Source: a virus
Direction: 5' to 3' (one strand)
Virus record (IMG/VR): IMGVR_UViG_3300035212_001195
Span: 1 to 24,818 of that record
DNA length: 24,818 nucleotides
Shown: one piece after another, positions 7,742 to 14,330 of the stretch
Layout of the letters: each line of letters opens with the position of its first letter
Position numbering within the stretch: the stretch's first letter is position 1
The notes under the pieces: model-generated
The model's input: only the letters and a program-made list of their open reading frames with translations
Told to the model about the DNA's origin: nothing
The model's database searches: none
Position numbers and translations under genes: made by a program

Positions 7742-8815
7742 ATGGCAAAAAAAGTAGGTAAACACTCCGCAGCGGCTAATGATTTCTTAGAGCCAAAGCC
7801 AGTAGTAATAACATCAGCAACCGATATTGGAACTGAACGAGTTTTAAATAACGGAGCAATTAATATAATCTGGACACTCCCAGCTGGATCGCCAGAAGCA
7901 ACACTATATACCATTACCCCATCACCAGCAGTATCTGGAGCACCTTGGACAACAACAGGATTATCATATCTTGCACAGGGATTGGCCTCAGATCAGCTAT
8001 ATACATTTTCAATTGTTGCGTCTAATGGCGCAGGCGCAGCAGCAGCAACAGTAACATCTGCTGTGCGGTCAACAACAAAGCCAAGCGCTCCAACTTCAGC
8101 ATCAGTAGCTTCAGCACACCCAGTAGCTAATCAAGATACAGTTACATGGTCTCCTCCTACATTTACTGGAGGAAAGGCTATTTCAAGCTATACAGTTGTT
8201 TCTTCAGATGGCCCATCTTATCCAAACTCTGTTTCTCCAAAAGCTATCGCAGAGACAGGTGGAACAACTCAAAGTTATACAATTTATGCAGTTAATCCAA
8301 ACGGCTCAAGTCCAGGAACGGTTGTTGGACCAATAACAACATTTACACCACCTCACTTTCCGCCGTTTTTTCCACCTTACTTCCCACCATTCTTCCCGCC
8401 GTTCTTCCCACCACACTTCCCACCGTTCTTCCCACCTTACTTCCCACCATTCTTCCCACCGTTCTTCCCACCACACTTCCCGCCATTTTTCCCACCTTAC
8501 TTCCCACCATTCTTCCCACCATTCTTCCCACCTTACTTCCCACCGTTCTTCCCACCACACTTCCCACCATTCTTCCCACCATTCTTCCCACCTTACTTCC
8601 CACCATTCTTCCCACCACACTTCCCACCATTCTTCCCACCGTTCTTCCCACCTTACTTCCCACCATTCTTCCCACCACACTTCCCACCGTTCTTCCCACC
8701 ATTCTTCCCACCTTACTTCCCACCATTCTTCCCACCACACTTCCCACCGTTCTTCCCGCCATACTTTGCGCCACCAACATTTGGTGGAAGTAAATGGTCA
8801 CCAAGAGCATACTAA
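7742..8815 (+). CDS. Fibronectin type III-like adhesin with long PP[F/H/Y]F tetrapeptide array
   Basis: 357 aa; ATG preceded by AGGGGA (7727-7732). Residues ~20-112 and ~113-200 look like two FN3 domains: '[20 protein letters not shown]' with '[13 protein letters not shown]', then '[10 protein letters not shown]', '[20 protein letters not shown]' and '[11 protein letters not shown]'. Residues 203-342 are 35 uninterrupted PPxF units with x = F (20), Y (8) or H (7). The C-terminus is a short '[15 protein letters not shown]'. There is no signal peptide or membrane segment. FN3 domains are common in phage tail proteins, where they aid weak surface binding. Like the PASTA protein at 930, it joins a cell-surface-type domain to the array, preceded in both by Thr-Phe-Thr. 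It is probably a virion surface protein; the array's purpose is unknown, and it lies just upstream of the oxygenase module. Confidence 0.75.
   Translation: MAKKVGKHSAAANDFLEPKPVVITSATDIGTERVLNNGAINIIWTLPAGSPEATLYTITPSPAVSGAPWTTTGLSYLAQGLASDQLYTFSIVASNGAGAAAATVTSAVRSTTKPSAPTSASVASAHPVANQDTVTWSPPTFTGGKAISSYTVVSSDGPSYPNSVSPKAIAETGGTTQSYTIYAVNPNGSSPGTVVGPITTFTPPHFPPFFPPYFPPFFPPFFPPHFPPFFPPYFPPFFPPFFPPHFPPFFPPYFPPFFPPFFPPYFPPFFPPHFPPFFPPFFPPYFPPFFPPHFPPFFPPFFPPYFPPFFPPHFPPFFPPFFPPYFPPFFPPHFPPFFPPYFAPPTFGGSKWSPRAY
8348..8767 (+). repeat. 12-bp/60-bp coding array: 35 PP[F/H/Y]F units
   Basis: The third positions read H F Y F F three times, then Y F H F F four times, then Y F H F Y. The higher-order period is therefore five units (60 bp), unlike the three-unit period at 1176-1391, and the H and Y positions swap once part-way. 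It is pyrimidine-rich on the + strand. Confidence 0.95.
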
Positions 8816-8823
8816 TAAGTAAA

Positions 8824-8849
8824 GTTGGGGGCTAGCAATAGCCCCCAAC
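8824..8849 (+). terminator. Strong GC hairpin after the FN3/array gene
   Basis: GTTGGGGGCTA (8824-8834) and TAGCCCCCAAC (8839-8849) form an 11-bp perfect stem closed by a GCAA tetraloop. No T-tract follows on the + strand. It is followed at once by a promoter, so it most likely separates transcription units. Confidence 0.55.
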
Positions 8850-8852
8850 AAA

Positions 8853-8861
8853 TGCTATAAT
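8853..8861 (+). promoter_or_regulatory. Extended -10 promoter (TGCTATAAT) for the oxygenase module
   Basis: TG at 8853-8854 and TATAAT at 8856-8861; no good -35. The predicted start near 8868 would coincide with AGGAGA (8868-8873), leaving a leader of about ten bases before ATG 8878. It is the likely start of the operon 8878-14303. Confidence 0.6.
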
Positions 8862-8877
8862 TTAAATAGGAGAAATA

Positions 8878-9279
8878 ATGACAAACAAAAGATATGTTTT
8901 AGTAGCAGGCGACTCAGTAGTAGACATCGTTGTATTTAATGACGCCTACTCTCAATATGAAAGATGGTCAGAGGGGTTTTCCTCAGAAAACATAACTTTT
9001 AAAGATGTTTCTGGTAATGAGAATGCAATAATAGGGTCAACTTATGCAGACGGAGTATTCACAAAATACAACGAGCCGTCAATTCCAGTAGACGCATTTA
9101 CTGGAAGATATGCAGCTCTTGCCGACAATAAAATATTCTATTTAAAGTTTGCAGACGACGGTCAGCTAAAAGATTTTTACGACACCAACTGGGAGAATAT
9201 TTCAAATGTAGTAGAAATAGATGAAACCCAAGATGTTAGCTTTTTAAGTAAGTGGGCAGGTCCAGGCTTTATTAACTAA
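8878..9279 (+). CDS. Hypothetical phage protein, first gene of the oxygenase operon
   Basis: 133 aa, not confidently recognised. AGGAGA (8868-8873) sets the start. The N-terminal 'KRYVLVAGDSVVDIVVFNDA' and the later 'IIGSTYADGVFTKY' resemble a class of short phage proteins encoded beside tail fibres that pair a 'VVxVxVWD' strand with a 'GxxYxxGxF' motif; some of those are thought to be fibre-associated or fibre-assembly proteins. The C-terminal half is acidic ('DDGQLKDFYDTNWENISNVV'). No catalytic or membrane features. It lies between the array gene and the first oxygenase, so it might serve either. Confidence 0.6.
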   Translation: MTNKRYVLVAGDSVVDIVVFNDAYSQYERWSEGFSSENITFKDVSGNENAIIGSTYADGVFTKYNEPSIPVDAFTGRYAALADNKIFYLKFADDGQLKDFYDTNWENISNVVEIDETQDVSFLSKWAGPGFIN

Positions 9280-9306
9280 TAAAGTTTTATAGTAGAAAGA
9301 TAAAAA

Positions 9307-9978
9307 ATGGAAAAAAATTTTTCCTATTCATCCAAAGAAGAACTTGCACCTGGAGTATGGGTGTATAGAGATGTATTCAAGCCAGAGTTTGATATTATAA
9401 ATAGACTTGAAGGCACACTAAAATCTAGTAATGGTCTATACAACTGGCAAGACGCAACCGTCGGATATAGAGAAAAAATGCCATCCTATCGTGACTGTGT
9501 AGATTTTAAAATAAACTTCTTTGACTATCCTGGTAAAGATCCATACATGGTTAAATTTGATGAAATATGGAAAGACTCCAGAGACGCACAAAAAGTTGCA
9601 TTAGATGATTACTCTGCTTTTTATAATATTGAATTAAAATATTGGGAAGCAATGAACTTTATTAGATATGGCGAAGGCCAACACTTCTCGTATCATTCAG
9701 ATCACGGATGGTCTTATATTTCAGTAGTATCTATGGTTGGCTATTTGAATGATGATTATGAAGGCGGCGGACTAAGATTTGATAAGATAGACTTAGAAGT
9801 AAAGCCAAGAGCTGGAGATCTATATATATTCCCTTCATCGTATCTATTTTCACATAGCGCATTGCCAGTAAAATCTGGAACAAAGTATTCAGTTGTTACA
9901 ATGACAGACTACAATGATGCCACACACACTCAAGAATTCTACAGACAGTTTAAATCAAGCGCATCAGAGCCAGAGTAA
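9307..9978 (+). CDS. 2-oxoglutarate/Fe(II)-dependent dioxygenase 1 (prolyl 4-hydroxylase-like)
   Basis: 223 aa. The double-stranded beta-helix core is recognisable: HxD iron ligands His130 and Asp132 ('FSYHSDHG'), the loop 'YLNDDYEGGGLRF', 'KPRAGDLYIFPS', distal iron ligand His183 ('FSHSAL') and Lys193 ('GTKYS') at the usual 2-oxoglutarate Arg/Lys position. Such enzymes couple decarboxylation of 2-oxoglutarate to hydroxylation of a substrate, often proline in proteins. N-terminal 'LAPGVWVYRDVFKPEFDIIN' is the helical lead-in typical of the group. Its TAATG junction overlaps the next gene by one base. The substrate is not shown by sequence; context suggests a virion protein. Confidence 0.88.
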   Translation: MEKNFSYSSKEELAPGVWVYRDVFKPEFDIINRLEGTLKSSNGLYNWQDATVGYREKMPSYRDCVDFKINFFDYPGKDPYMVKFDEIWKDSRDAQKVALDDYSAFYNIELKYWEAMNFIRYGEGQHFSYHSDHGWSYISVVSMVGYLNDDYEGGGLRFDKIDLEVKPRAGDLYIFPSSYLFSHSALPVKSGTKYSVVTMTDYNDATHTQEFYRQFKSSASEPE

Positions 9979-10703
9979 TGTTCAATATAGATGTATACAG
10001 AATAAGTCAGTCACCAGCAGAGATAAAACAATTAGGCATTAAAAGAGACTGGATGGATGACACTGATGACTCACACGCATACAAATGTTTTCCATTAAGC
10101 TTAAGCAATTCACTAGGATGGGGACTTTATTTCCCAGAAGACATAACTTTTATCTGGGATGGCATTTCTTCATCCAATACAAGCGATCACGTCAAAATTC
10201 TTAAAGGCGAAAAGTATGCTTATACAAGTAGAGAAAATGCAACTATAAGTTTTAGAACAGGCTTACTGATAAGAACAGATCCAGACGTTACAATGCTTGC
10301 AATGCCTGCTCCAAATTATATATTAGACGGAGTACAGCCATTTACAACATTAATAAGTACATCGTTTTTTAAAGGTGAGTTCCCAGTAGCTTGGAGAATA
10401 ACAAGACCAAATGTAGAAATAACAATTAAAGCTGGTACACCAATAGCTTCTTTGTTGCCAATATCATTATCAGGACTAAATAATTCTGAAGTAAATTTAA
10501 AATCAATGTTTGATTTAGAGCCAGGGTTTTTTCCTGGTGAAGATTATGGTAAAATAGTCCATGACATTAATTCTTCAGGACGGTGGACAAATTTTTACAG
10601 AGATGCTGTAGACCATAAGGGTAAAAAAATTGGAGATCATGAAGTTAAGTCTTTAAGGCTTAAAGTCAATGATGGAAAGCCAGAGATGTGCAATGACAAA
10701 TAA
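9978..10703 (+). CDS. DUF6065-like protein 1
   Basis: 241 aa. 'KRDWMDDTDDSHAYKCFPLS' followed by 'SNSLGWGLYFPEDITFIWDG' is the signature I associate with DUF6065, a family of unknown function seen in phages and marine bacteria, often beside 2OG-Fe(II) oxygenases. A later 'FPVAWRITRPNVEITIKAGT' resembles the 'GTPIAxLxP' strand also found in the next gene, so the two are probably distant paralogues. No known catalytic triad is visible and no HxD motif, so it is not itself one of the oxygenases. Starts at ATG 9978 inside the previous stop (TAATG), i.e. translationally coupled. A partner or recognition subunit for the oxygenases is possible but unproven. Confidence 0.65.
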   Translation: MFNIDVYRISQSPAEIKQLGIKRDWMDDTDDSHAYKCFPLSLSNSLGWGLYFPEDITFIWDGISSSNTSDHVKILKGEKYAYTSRENATISFRTGLLIRTDPDVTMLAMPAPNYILDGVQPFTTLISTSFFKGEFPVAWRITRPNVEITIKAGTPIASLLPISLSGLNNSEVNLKSMFDLEPGFFPGEDYGKIVHDINSSGRWTNFYRDAVDHKGKKIGDHEVKSLRLKVNDGKPEMCNDK

Positions 10704-11418
10704 AATAATATTTCATTCTGCAAAAACGTATAATAATAAAAATGGAGAAAATGGCCCAGTGCCAGCAGCAAACTCAGTACCATTTTGGTGGAAAGACGCA
10801 GATAGATATATTAAAGACCCTAATGGAGAGCCTTATATAAATGCAAGCGGAGTTGGAAAAGTTCTAAGCTACAAGTCCTGTCCAGCAATGCTTGATACAT
10901 TTACATCTGGATACATGCTAAGAACACCATGCGATTTAGATTTTTATATAAAAAGAGGCAGAACCAAAGTAAGAATACCTGTTGGATTTGAAGATATTGT
11001 TGGTGAAAGAGAACCAATGGAAGGATTTCAAACACCCCCAGGATTTGATGATAGACATTTTCATTGGTATTTAAATTGGGCACCGCAAGTTCCCAAAGGG
11101 TACAGCACTCTCTATGTTCAACCACTTAATCATTTTGATTTACCATACGTTACTGTTGCTGGTATAATAGATAGTGATAAGGTTACAAACTCTGGCCTAC
11201 TGCCATTTTTTTTAAAGACTGGCTTTGAAGGCGTAGTTCCAGCAGGAACACCAATTGTTCAAATATTTCCTTTTAAAAGGGAAGACTGGGAAATGGAATA
11301 TAAGTTCTACACCCCAGAAGAAATCTTTGAGCAGACTAGAGAAAATTCATTAAAGTTTAGGGATCCAAATGGTGGTGTCTATAAGAGAGACTACTGGGAA
11401 AAAAGGAAGTATAAATAA
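10693..11418 (+). CDS. DUF6065-like protein 2
   Basis: 241 aa from ATG 10693; in-frame ATGs at 10669 and 10672 would overlap the upstream gene more and have no better ribosome site. Overlap with the upstream gene is 11 bases. Features: 'GPVPAANSVPFWWKDADRYI', 'SYKSCPAMLDTFTSGYMLRT', 'NWAPQVPKGYSTLYVQPLNH', then 'AGIIDSDKV' and 'GVVPAGTPIVQIFPFKREDW'. This pattern (trim to a target, PxGYSxLxxxPLN, aGTPixQifPFKR) occurs in phage proteins of the DUF6065 type and is a cupin-like beta-sandwich in appearance; I do not know its function. It ends two bases before dioxygenase 2. The shared C-terminal 'AGTPI' motif supports paralogy with the preceding gene. Confidence 0.62.
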   Translation: MTNKIIFHSAKTYNNKNGENGPVPAANSVPFWWKDADRYIKDPNGEPYINASGVGKVLSYKSCPAMLDTFTSGYMLRTPCDLDFYIKRGRTKVRIPVGFEDIVGEREPMEGFQTPPGFDDRHFHWYLNWAPQVPKGYSTLYVQPLNHFDLPYVTVAGIIDSDKVTNSGLLPFFLKTGFEGVVPAGTPIVQIFPFKREDWEMEYKFYTPEEIFEQTRENSLKFRDPNGGVYKRDYWEKRKYK

Positions 11419-11420
11419 AC

Positions 11421-12116
11421 ATGTCAATGCAAAAACAGATTAACACAAATGAAGGTCATGATTATAAAAAACTTGGCTCAATAACCCCATCTGGATTTTT
11501 TGGTAATTCAGTAGATAATATTGTTGAATTAAAGAACTTCGTAACCGATGAAGAAGCAAGAAGATTAACAAATTTTGCTCTTAATAATAAGACTTGGGAT
11601 ATAACAAGCTCTCACACAAATGAAAATGGAACAGTAATCTATGATGCAAATGTTTGGGCGGATAGAGTTTGCACAAGAAGATCAATGGAAATTTCAGCTG
11701 ATCCGACAATTGTGAATCTTGTAGAAAGCCTAATTACAAGACTACAGCCAGAAGTAGAAAAGTTTTTTAATGTAAAAATCCAAGCCACAGGACCAGCAAT
11801 TGTTAGATGGCCAATTGGAACAAGACAAGACCCACATGCAGATAAAGAACTGCATGAGGGCCCAGATGCTGGAACACCAAACGATTTCCCACATTATGAC
11901 ATTGCATCATTGTTTTATTTTAACGATGACTATGAAGGCGGAGAGCTATTTTTCCCAGTACAAGGCATTGAGATAAAGCCAAAAGCTGGATCTGCATATT
12001 TTTTCCCAGGAGACATGCATTATGTTCATGGAGTCAGACCAATTATATCTGGTAATAGATACACCTCTCCATTCTTTTGGAACATACTAGAGCACACTGG
12101 AGATAAGAAGCCATAA
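11421..12116 (+). CDS. 2-oxoglutarate/Fe(II)-dependent dioxygenase 2 (prolyl 4-hydroxylase-like)
   Basis: 231 aa, with the most canonical active site of the five. Iron ligands His139 and Asp141 ('DPHADKE') and His203 ('YVHGVRP'), 2-oxoglutarate anchor Arg213 ('GNRYTSPFFW'). Core loop 'YFNDDYEGGELFF' and 'KPKAGSAYFFPGDMHYVHGV' are classic for P4H-type enzymes. N-terminal 'IVELKNFVTDEEARRLTNFA' is the usual helical start. ATG at 11421 is two bases after the previous stop; a second in-frame ATG at 11427 is possible. It overlaps the next oxygenase by one base (TAATG). Catalysis is very likely; the substrate is unknown. Confidence 0.9.
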   Translation: MSMQKQINTNEGHDYKKLGSITPSGFFGNSVDNIVELKNFVTDEEARRLTNFALNNKTWDITSSHTNENGTVIYDANVWADRVCTRRSMEISADPTIVNLVESLITRLQPEVEKFFNVKIQATGPAIVRWPIGTRQDPHADKELHEGPDAGTPNDFPHYDIASLFYFNDDYEGGELFFPVQGIEIKPKAGSAYFFPGDMHYVHGVRPIISGNRYTSPFFWNILEHTGDKKP

Positions 12117-12955
12117 TGTCAATAGAGCATGTAGAAATCTATCCTAAAATCTTTGTTTATAAAAACATGTTTAAAGATTTAGATGGCCTTTTAGATGCAA
12201 TAAAACAGTCAGAGATAAACCCAGAAGGTTCTATTATGAGCGAGTGGGAAGACTGGTATACATTTGGAACAGAGATAGACACATTTAATCTTAATCTTGA
12301 AAAAACAGATAGAGTAGCAAAAGAAGAAGAGCAGATCCAAGACGTAAATAAAGTTTTTTATGAAGTGGTAAACGATTACTTTAAAAAACACAATGTAGAA
12401 TATAGCTTTGATTTATTTTTAGATGAAGTAGATGGTGAAGAAAAAAGCAAATGGATTAAGATGGGCCCGTCTATATGTAGGTATAATCCAGATAAAGATG
12501 TTGCAGACAATTTAGCAATGCAATATCACACAGATTATCAAATTGAAAAAAGAGATGCTAGAGGATATAATTTTTCAGTATCAGTAACAATGTATCTTAA
12601 TGATGATTACGAAGGCGGGGGAATTGATTTTTATATAAACGAAAAGCTATTCTACTATAAGCCAGAAGCAGGAGATATAATTGTTTTCCCAGCGGGGGAT
12701 CCAGGATTCCTTACAGAAGATGAAGAGTTATATAGACATGGGGTTAGAAATATTAAAGGTTCTCCAAAGTACTTTATTAGAAACAATATGCTAAGATTTA
12801 ATGAAGGAACAGAAGAGTGGATAAAAAATCAATCGCTTTATGGCAAAGATTTATGGCAACAGATGGAACAAGAAAAATGGAAAGCTAATAGAGAAATTGG
12901 CTTTTATCAAGAAATTACTGAAAAAGAAATAGAGAGTGCGGTGAGAATTAAATGA
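12116..12955 (+). CDS. 2-oxoglutarate/Fe(II)-dependent dioxygenase 3 (longest, C-terminal extension)
   Basis: 279 aa. Ligands: His138 and Asp140 ('YHTDYQ'), His208 ('YRHGVR'); 2-oxoglutarate anchor is Lys218 ('SPKYF') or possibly Arg222. Core loop 'YLNDDYEGGGIDFYI' and 'KPEAGDIIVFPAGDPGF' are present. N-terminal 'EIYPKIFVYKNMFKDLDGLL' as in the others. About 50 extra C-terminal residues are charged and aromatic ('WQQMEQEKWKANREIG') and not part of the catalytic fold; they could mediate contacts. Its ATG overlaps the stop of dioxygenase 2, and its end (ATGA) overlaps dioxygenase 4 by four bases. Confidence 0.85.
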   Translation: MSIEHVEIYPKIFVYKNMFKDLDGLLDAIKQSEINPEGSIMSEWEDWYTFGTEIDTFNLNLEKTDRVAKEEEQIQDVNKVFYEVVNDYFKKHNVEYSFDLFLDEVDGEEKSKWIKMGPSICRYNPDKDVADNLAMQYHTDYQIEKRDARGYNFSVSVTMYLNDDYEGGGIDFYINEKLFYYKPEAGDIIVFPAGDPGFLTEDEELYRHGVRNIKGSPKYFIRNNMLRFNEGTEEWIKNQSLYGKDLWQQMEQEKWKANREIGFYQEITEKEIESAVRIK

Positions 12956-13695
12956 CATTTAATTTAGAAAATAAGAAAGAGCTAAAAGAAGATATTTATT
13001 TATTTGAAGACTTCCTTACTGAAGAGGAATGTGAAGCAGTAATAAAATACTGGGCGCACTCTGTAGAAAAAGGCACACTGCCATGGCAGGGTATTTCTTT
13101 TTATGAGTCATATGCGTCTAATCTACCAAACGATGAAGACGTTGTTAATTTTGGTCTTCCAAGAGACTTTTTTGATACGCTGGAAAAAAAGATTCAAGAG
13201 GCAATGGAAATAACTAGAGGAGACTCAGTTAAGCTAGTTAGTTACCATGCACAAAAATGGACAGAAGGAGCATTTGCTGGATACCATTCAGACAATAGCC
13301 CACTTGACGATCCAGAGTATAATGCATTTGAAAGAAGTAAATGGGCAGCATTCCTTTATCTTAATGGAGATTTTGAAGGCGGAGAACTAAACTTCCGTGA
13401 CCATGATATTTCAATAAGGCCAAAAGCTGGAATGCTTGCTGCATTTTCAGGTGGTCATCATAATATACACGAAGTCCAGATAATAACAAAAGGAATTAGA
13501 TATACAATTGGATCTTTCTGGGATAACGCCGAAGCAGAGTATTCAGAAGAAACCAAAGCAAAGTGGGAAGAAGAAATAACTGAAGCTAGAATTAGACAAG
13601 CCGACGATCAAAAGGTATGGCAAGAAAATAAGTCTAAAGGGATAATGGAAGAGCCGCCTCCATATCAAAAAGAACGATTGAATAGGGGTAAGTAA
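12952..13695 (+). CDS. 2-oxoglutarate/Fe(II)-dependent dioxygenase 4
   Basis: 247 aa. Ligands: His112 and Asp114 ('GYHSDNS'), His173 ('NIHEVQ'); 2-oxoglutarate anchor Arg183 ('GIRYTIGSFW'). Core loop 'YLNGDFEGGELNF' varies from its neighbours. N-terminal 'DIYLFEDFLTEEECEAVIKY' is the standard lead-in of P4H-like enzymes. Residues ~195-247 form a charged, probably helical tail ('TKAKWEEEITEARIRQADDQ') ending in a Pro-rich stretch ('EEPPPYQK'). Overlaps by four bases upstream and one base downstream, so all enzymes of the run are translated together. Substrate unknown. Confidence 0.87.
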   Translation: MTFNLENKKELKEDIYLFEDFLTEEECEAVIKYWAHSVEKGTLPWQGISFYESYASNLPNDEDVVNFGLPRDFFDTLEKKIQEAMEITRGDSVKLVSYHAQKWTEGAFAGYHSDNSPLDDPEYNAFERSKWAAFLYLNGDFEGGELNFRDHDISIRPKAGMLAAFSGGHHNIHEVQIITKGIRYTIGSFWDNAEAEYSEETKAKWEEEITEARIRQADDQKVWQENKSKGIMEEPPPYQKERLNRGK

Positions 13696-14303
13696 TGGCA
13701 ATGTATGAAGCACAAGAGCTATCAAAGAACATTTTTTATTTTAAAAATGCTATTTCCGAACCAGCTAGGCTTATAGATTTTATTGAAAAGCAAGATGGAG
13801 AAGAAGACGGCAACACAAAAATAATTTCAAAATGGGCACCTTGGAGAGCAAGCAATTCCCCTACAGATATCTACGGGGAAGAAAAGCTAATAAGCTCTAA
13901 TTTTAAAGAAAAAGAATTAGCTCCAAACGCAAAAGAGCTTTATATCATTAACAGCATAAGGTCTAACATGCATTACATATGCACACAGTACAAGATATAT
14001 AACGATCTTGAAGGAGATGTAAAGCTAGACCCAGAATTTGGTATAAAGAAATACTATGTCGGAGAAAGCCTTGGCAAGCATGCAGACCAATATGATGGCA
14101 ATTTTAAGCTTAGGTTTTCAATTGTAGCTTATTTAAATGATGACTACACAGGCGGAGAGCTAGCCTTTGCAAATCAAAACGTAATGATAAAGCCAGAGGC
14201 GGGGAGCATAGTTATATTCCCATCATCTGAGCCATATCTTCATGAGTCAAAAGAACTAAAGTCTGGGGTCAAATATATGTGCCCAGGATTCTGGATGCAC
14301 TAA
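13695..14303 (+). CDS. 2-oxoglutarate/Fe(II)-dependent dioxygenase 5 (shortest)
   Basis: 202 aa. Ligands: His129 and Asp131 ('GKHADQYDG'), His183 ('YLHESK'); 2-oxoglutarate anchor Lys193 ('GVKYMCPGFW'). Core loop 'YLNDDYTGGELAFAN' and 'KPEAGSIVIFPSS' are intact. N-terminal 'ELSKNIFYFKNAISEPARLI' matches the lead-in seen in the other four. It ends shortly after the catalytic core, with no tail. ATG 13695 lies in the previous stop. It is the last gene of the oxygenase run; a new promoter follows at 14316. Confidence 0.85.
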   Translation: MAMYEAQELSKNIFYFKNAISEPARLIDFIEKQDGEEDGNTKIISKWAPWRASNSPTDIYGEEKLISSNFKEKELAPNAKELYIINSIRSNMHYICTQYKIYNDLEGDVKLDPEFGIKKYYVGESLGKHADQYDGNFKLRFSIVAYLNDDYTGGELAFANQNVMIKPEAGSIVIFPSSEPYLHESKELKSGVKYMCPGFWMH

Positions 14304-14315
14304 AGCAATAAAAAG

Positions 14316-14324
14316 TGGTAAAAT
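14316..14324 (+). promoter_or_regulatory. Extended -10 promoter (TGGTAAAAT), probably giving a leaderless mRNA
   Basis: TG at 14316-14317 and TAAAAT at 14319-14324. Only six bases separate the hexamer from ATG 14331, so transcription would start at or next to the start codon. No Shine-Dalgarno sequence is visible. Confidence 0.5.
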
Positions 14325-14330
14325 GAAGAT

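Noticed and set aside
8306-8810. Long antisense frames over the PPxF array (Trp/Glu-rich and Gly/Val/Arg-rich)
   Set aside because: They are mirror images of a 12-bp coding repeat, which keeps all frames open. They have no ribosome site, and the + strand product has FN3 domains joined to the array.
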